Assembly: GCA_021107605.1 (NCBI GenBank)
Contig: JAIOSN010000212.1
Coordinates: 1 to 5,929, forward strand
Origin: Anaerolineae bacterium
GTDB taxonomy: Bacteria; Chloroflexota; Anaerolineae; B4-G1; SLSP01
Reading direction: 5' to 3'
DNA: 5,929 nucleotides
In this document: positions 3,915-5,929 of the stretch, piece by piece
How positions within the stretch are numbered: the stretch's first letter is position 1
Layout of the letters: each line of letters opens with the position of its first letter
Notes under the pieces: model-generated
Databases searched by the model: none
Told to the model about the DNA's origin: nothing
Seen by the model: the letters and a program-made list of their open reading frames with translations, nothing else
Made by a program: the position numbers and the translations under genes

Positions 3915-5929
3915 TTAATGTTGTCTCGTCACTAGAGGCAAGTAGACCTGTGCTGCCACTGGCACAACTTGAATGGTAAAGGTGTCCTCTGTTGCACTGA
4001 GACCATCATATACTCGAATGGTCACATCGCAAGAACCCAGCCAACCGGGATACGGAATATTGATATCGACGTAATCTTGCGCATCAATGCTGACTTGATT
4101 ACAGTGCCAGTCGCTGACCGCATTGATTTCCCACTCCAATTCCCAATCATCACTGTCCGAATCCGTGGTACATGCCCCAAGGCCAATAGCGTTATTGTAG
4201 ACGAATCCCTCGAGTACCGTGCGATCTGGCAACACCATGGCGGGAGGAAGATTATAGCTGATGGTATTCTGAAAGATGGCTTGAACTGCCAGGTGGTTAT
4301 CGTATGAACTCGCCCTCCACGCATTCCAGAACTCGCCAAAAGAGTATTCAGGGGATGAGTCACCAGCGATGTCCCAGATAGGTGTGAACCCAAAGTTTAC
4401 TTGATCCCAGCCGTCATCCACATTGTCGAACAGATCGTACAACGCGCCAGTGATGCGGCCTTCCACTTCATCTCCGTCATCCCAGTCTGCCGTGCCCCAC
4501 GTAGGTGTCTCAAGATTGATAGTTTGTCCACCACAGGGGACGTTATCCCAATCAAAACATGCATCGCCGTTTACAACCAGAGCGTAAAAGGTGGCCCATC
4601 CCTCGGTCCAGGCGCAGAGAGGATTTTCTTGCTCTCGTATGCCATGACTGAGACATGCTAACATGTCCCCAATATCTGACCACCACCATGCGCCTATCGC
4701 GTTGTACATATAATGATGTCCCAATTCGTGCAGCGCCACATCAGAGGATTCACGATATTGATCGCTAATAAACATACCGTTTATGGGAGAGTAGGGCCAG
4801 AAGCAGGAGCCAGTACAGGGAAGAAAGCTGTATGCATCCTTTTCCCACCGGGCGGAGGCTGGTCCTGGGTCCTCGCCAGGGATATTGTGAATATAGTCCC
4901 AGCCACGAAGCATATCTTGGAAAATCCACATCGCTGGTTCCGAGTCTGCATCGTTTGGAACATAGTAGTTAAAGTTAGTCGTTCCATCGGCGACGTCTAC
5001 TTGAGTGGGGCTGGCAAATTTATAGGCCCGGTCGTCAAAATTGGTGACGCGCTGCCCAGACGCTGGATCGTCGGTTTCCCAGACCACGTAGAGATCGAGA
5101 TTCCGGTCAGTTGAAGTTGCACTCGTGTCATCTTCATCCCAGTTCAGTTGGGGGGCAAACTGAAAAGTCCCCTGGGCGCTATTCACGGTCATCGTTAGCA
5201 AATCGTCACTCCCGTCGGAACCGGGGTCGCCATCGTCGTCGTAGAGATATACTTTCATAGAACGGGCTGGCGTATACTGATTGTCACGGTCATAGTAATG
5301 CAGCGATCCCTGAACCGTTACTTCCCCCGGTACGAACTTCCATACATAAACGTCGTCCACCCACGGGCCTTGCTTAGTAACGATATTGTCACTAAAAAAA
5401 CGCCAGGCTACCCACACTGAACTATCACCTACGTAATCGTTATACTCGACGTGTTGGAGTTCCCAGGTCTGCTGGTCATCACTCCAGCGAGACAATTCTT
5501 CGAAAGCGATGCCATCGTGAGAGACCTCAAAAAGCAGGTAATCGTACGTCGGTTCGATCTCTCGCCATAGGTAAAATTGGGTGAGTGCCACGACGGCATC
5601 GCTCAAATCAAAAGGGCCGTAGATTATCCTCGTGTTCATGTTGTTGGGATAGTTGGCGACCCCCGCCGTCGGGTAGATTCCGTCGGCGCCCCCGTTGGCC
5701 GGCCAAGCGGCCCACCCGCCCGCATAGGCCATATAGTCATCGTCGTCCCAGTAACGTTCGTAGCCATCGTTGCTCAAGTCTTGAACAGCCCAATTACCGC
5801 CCGAAGGGGGAAATTGACTCTCGAAACCCTCGCTGACGATCGAACTCCAATTTCCCAGTACTGCACCCGGTGACGTTGTTTGTGCATACAGTTCTGGGAC
5901 GGGTATACTGGCAGATGGAGGCAGAGCAG
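3915..5929 (-). CDS. Secreted multidomain putative zinc metalloprotease, 5'-truncated by the window edge
   Basis: The frame stays open from the TAA at 3915-3917 to the window end. The TTG at 5775-5777 is internal, because a further 50 codons upstream read as sensible protein (for example SEGFESQFPPSGGNW). Numbering from that TTG, residues 1-150, together with those upstream codons, form an immune-inhibitor-A/MAM-like jelly roll ending GPWVDDVYVWKF. Residues 151-274 are a beta-rich, Asp-rich module. The catalytic region has HELGHH (350-355; H350, E351 and H354 as zinc ligands and base) and TEGWATF with E392 as the likely third ligand, then EVEGRITGALYDLFD (437-451). Residues about 513-608 form an Ig/cadherin-like domain (LPDRTVLEG, then VTIRVYDGLSATEDTFTIQV). 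Seven or more Cys residues and the acidic composition fit an exported protein, but the signal peptide lies outside the window. The protein ends VYLPLVTRQH. I know similar Chloroflexota sequences but no characterised member, so peptidase activity is inferred from the zinc motif. Confidence 0.75.
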   Translation of the reverse strand, partial: ALPPSASIPVPELYAQTTSPGAVLGNWSSIVSEGFESQFPPSGGNWAVQDLSNDGYERYWDDDDYMAYAGGWAAWPANGGADGIYPTAGVANYPNNMNTRIIYGPFDLSDAVVALTQFYLWREIEPTYDYLLFEVSHDGIAFEELSRWSDDQQTWELQHVEYNDYVGDSSVWVAWRFFSDNIVTKQGPWVDDVYVWKFVPGEVTVQGSLHYYDRDNQYTPARSMKVYLYDDDGDPGSDGSDDLLTMTVNSAQGTFQFAPQLNWDEDDTSATSTDRNLDLYVVWETDDPASGQRVTNFDDRAYKFASPTQVDVADGTTNFNYYVPNDADSEPAMWIFQDMLRGWDYIHNIPGEDPGPASARWEKDAYSFLPCTGSCFWPYSPINGMFISDQYRESSDVALHELGHHYMYNAIGAWWWSDIGDMLACLSHGIREQENPLCAWTEGWATFYALVVNGDACFDWDNVPCGGQTINLETPTWGTADWDDGDEVEGRITGALYDLFDNVDDGWDQVNFGFTPIWDIAGDSSPEYSFGEFWNAWRASSYDNHLAVQAIFQNTISYNLPPAMVLPDRTVLEGFVYNNAIGLGACTTDSDSDDWELEWEINAVSDWHCNQVSIDAQDYVDINIPYPGWLGSCDVTIRVYDGLSATEDTFTIQVVPVAAQVYLPLVTRQH

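Noticed and set aside
3969..5873. Plus-strand frames opposite the metalloprotease (for example 3969-4307, 4713-5114, 5577-5873)
   Set aside because: They are antisense to a continuous protein with recognisable domains; no promoter or ribosome binding site is seen for them.

Overview
The window most likely comes from a member of the Chloroflexota (Anaerolineae-like). This is inferred from three things. A large secreted protein ends in a YLPLV-R tail that I associate with exported proteins of that phylum. A DUF4446 protein and a bactofilin sit side by side. The intergenic DNA carries 'CACCGC-AAGGCGC' hairpin repeats of a kind I recall from environmental genomes of this sort. No marker gene fixes the taxonomy.

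Layout: (1) 1-609 (+) is the C-terminal two thirds of a PfkB-family sugar/nucleoside kinase, cut by the left edge. (2) 610-1126 has no convincing gene. It holds two long imperfect-palindrome repeat copies (682-802 and 819-930), a diverged half copy (622-664) and a short minus-strand open frame that looks like a coding remnant (984-1106). (3) 1127-1199 (-) is a tRNA-Arg with anticodon CCT. Its promoter lies back to back with the promoter of the next gene. (4) 1332-1811 (+) is a one-pass membrane coiled-coil DUF4446 protein. 1892-2392 (+) is a bactofilin with its own promoter and a strong Shine-Dalgarno site. The pair ends at a textbook intrinsic terminator (2413-2449). (5) Convergent to them on the minus strand are a large secreted putative zinc metalloprotease (3915 to past the right edge) and, 14 bp downstream, a membrane GT2 glycosyltransferase of the processive beta-mannan/glucan synthase type (2458-3900).

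The plus-strand pair looks like a cell-envelope or cytoskeleton module: a membrane-anchored coiled coil next to a polymer-forming beta-helix protein. The minus-strand pair concerns the cell surface (an exported protease and a polysaccharide synthase), but spacing alone does not prove a joint function.

The two most interesting items are the hairpin repeats and the exported protease. The two repeat copies differ by changes that preserve base pairing, including one double compensatory change and several G-U swaps. The protease has an HELGHH...TEGWA core between an immune-inhibitor-A-like jelly roll and a C-terminal Ig-like domain.
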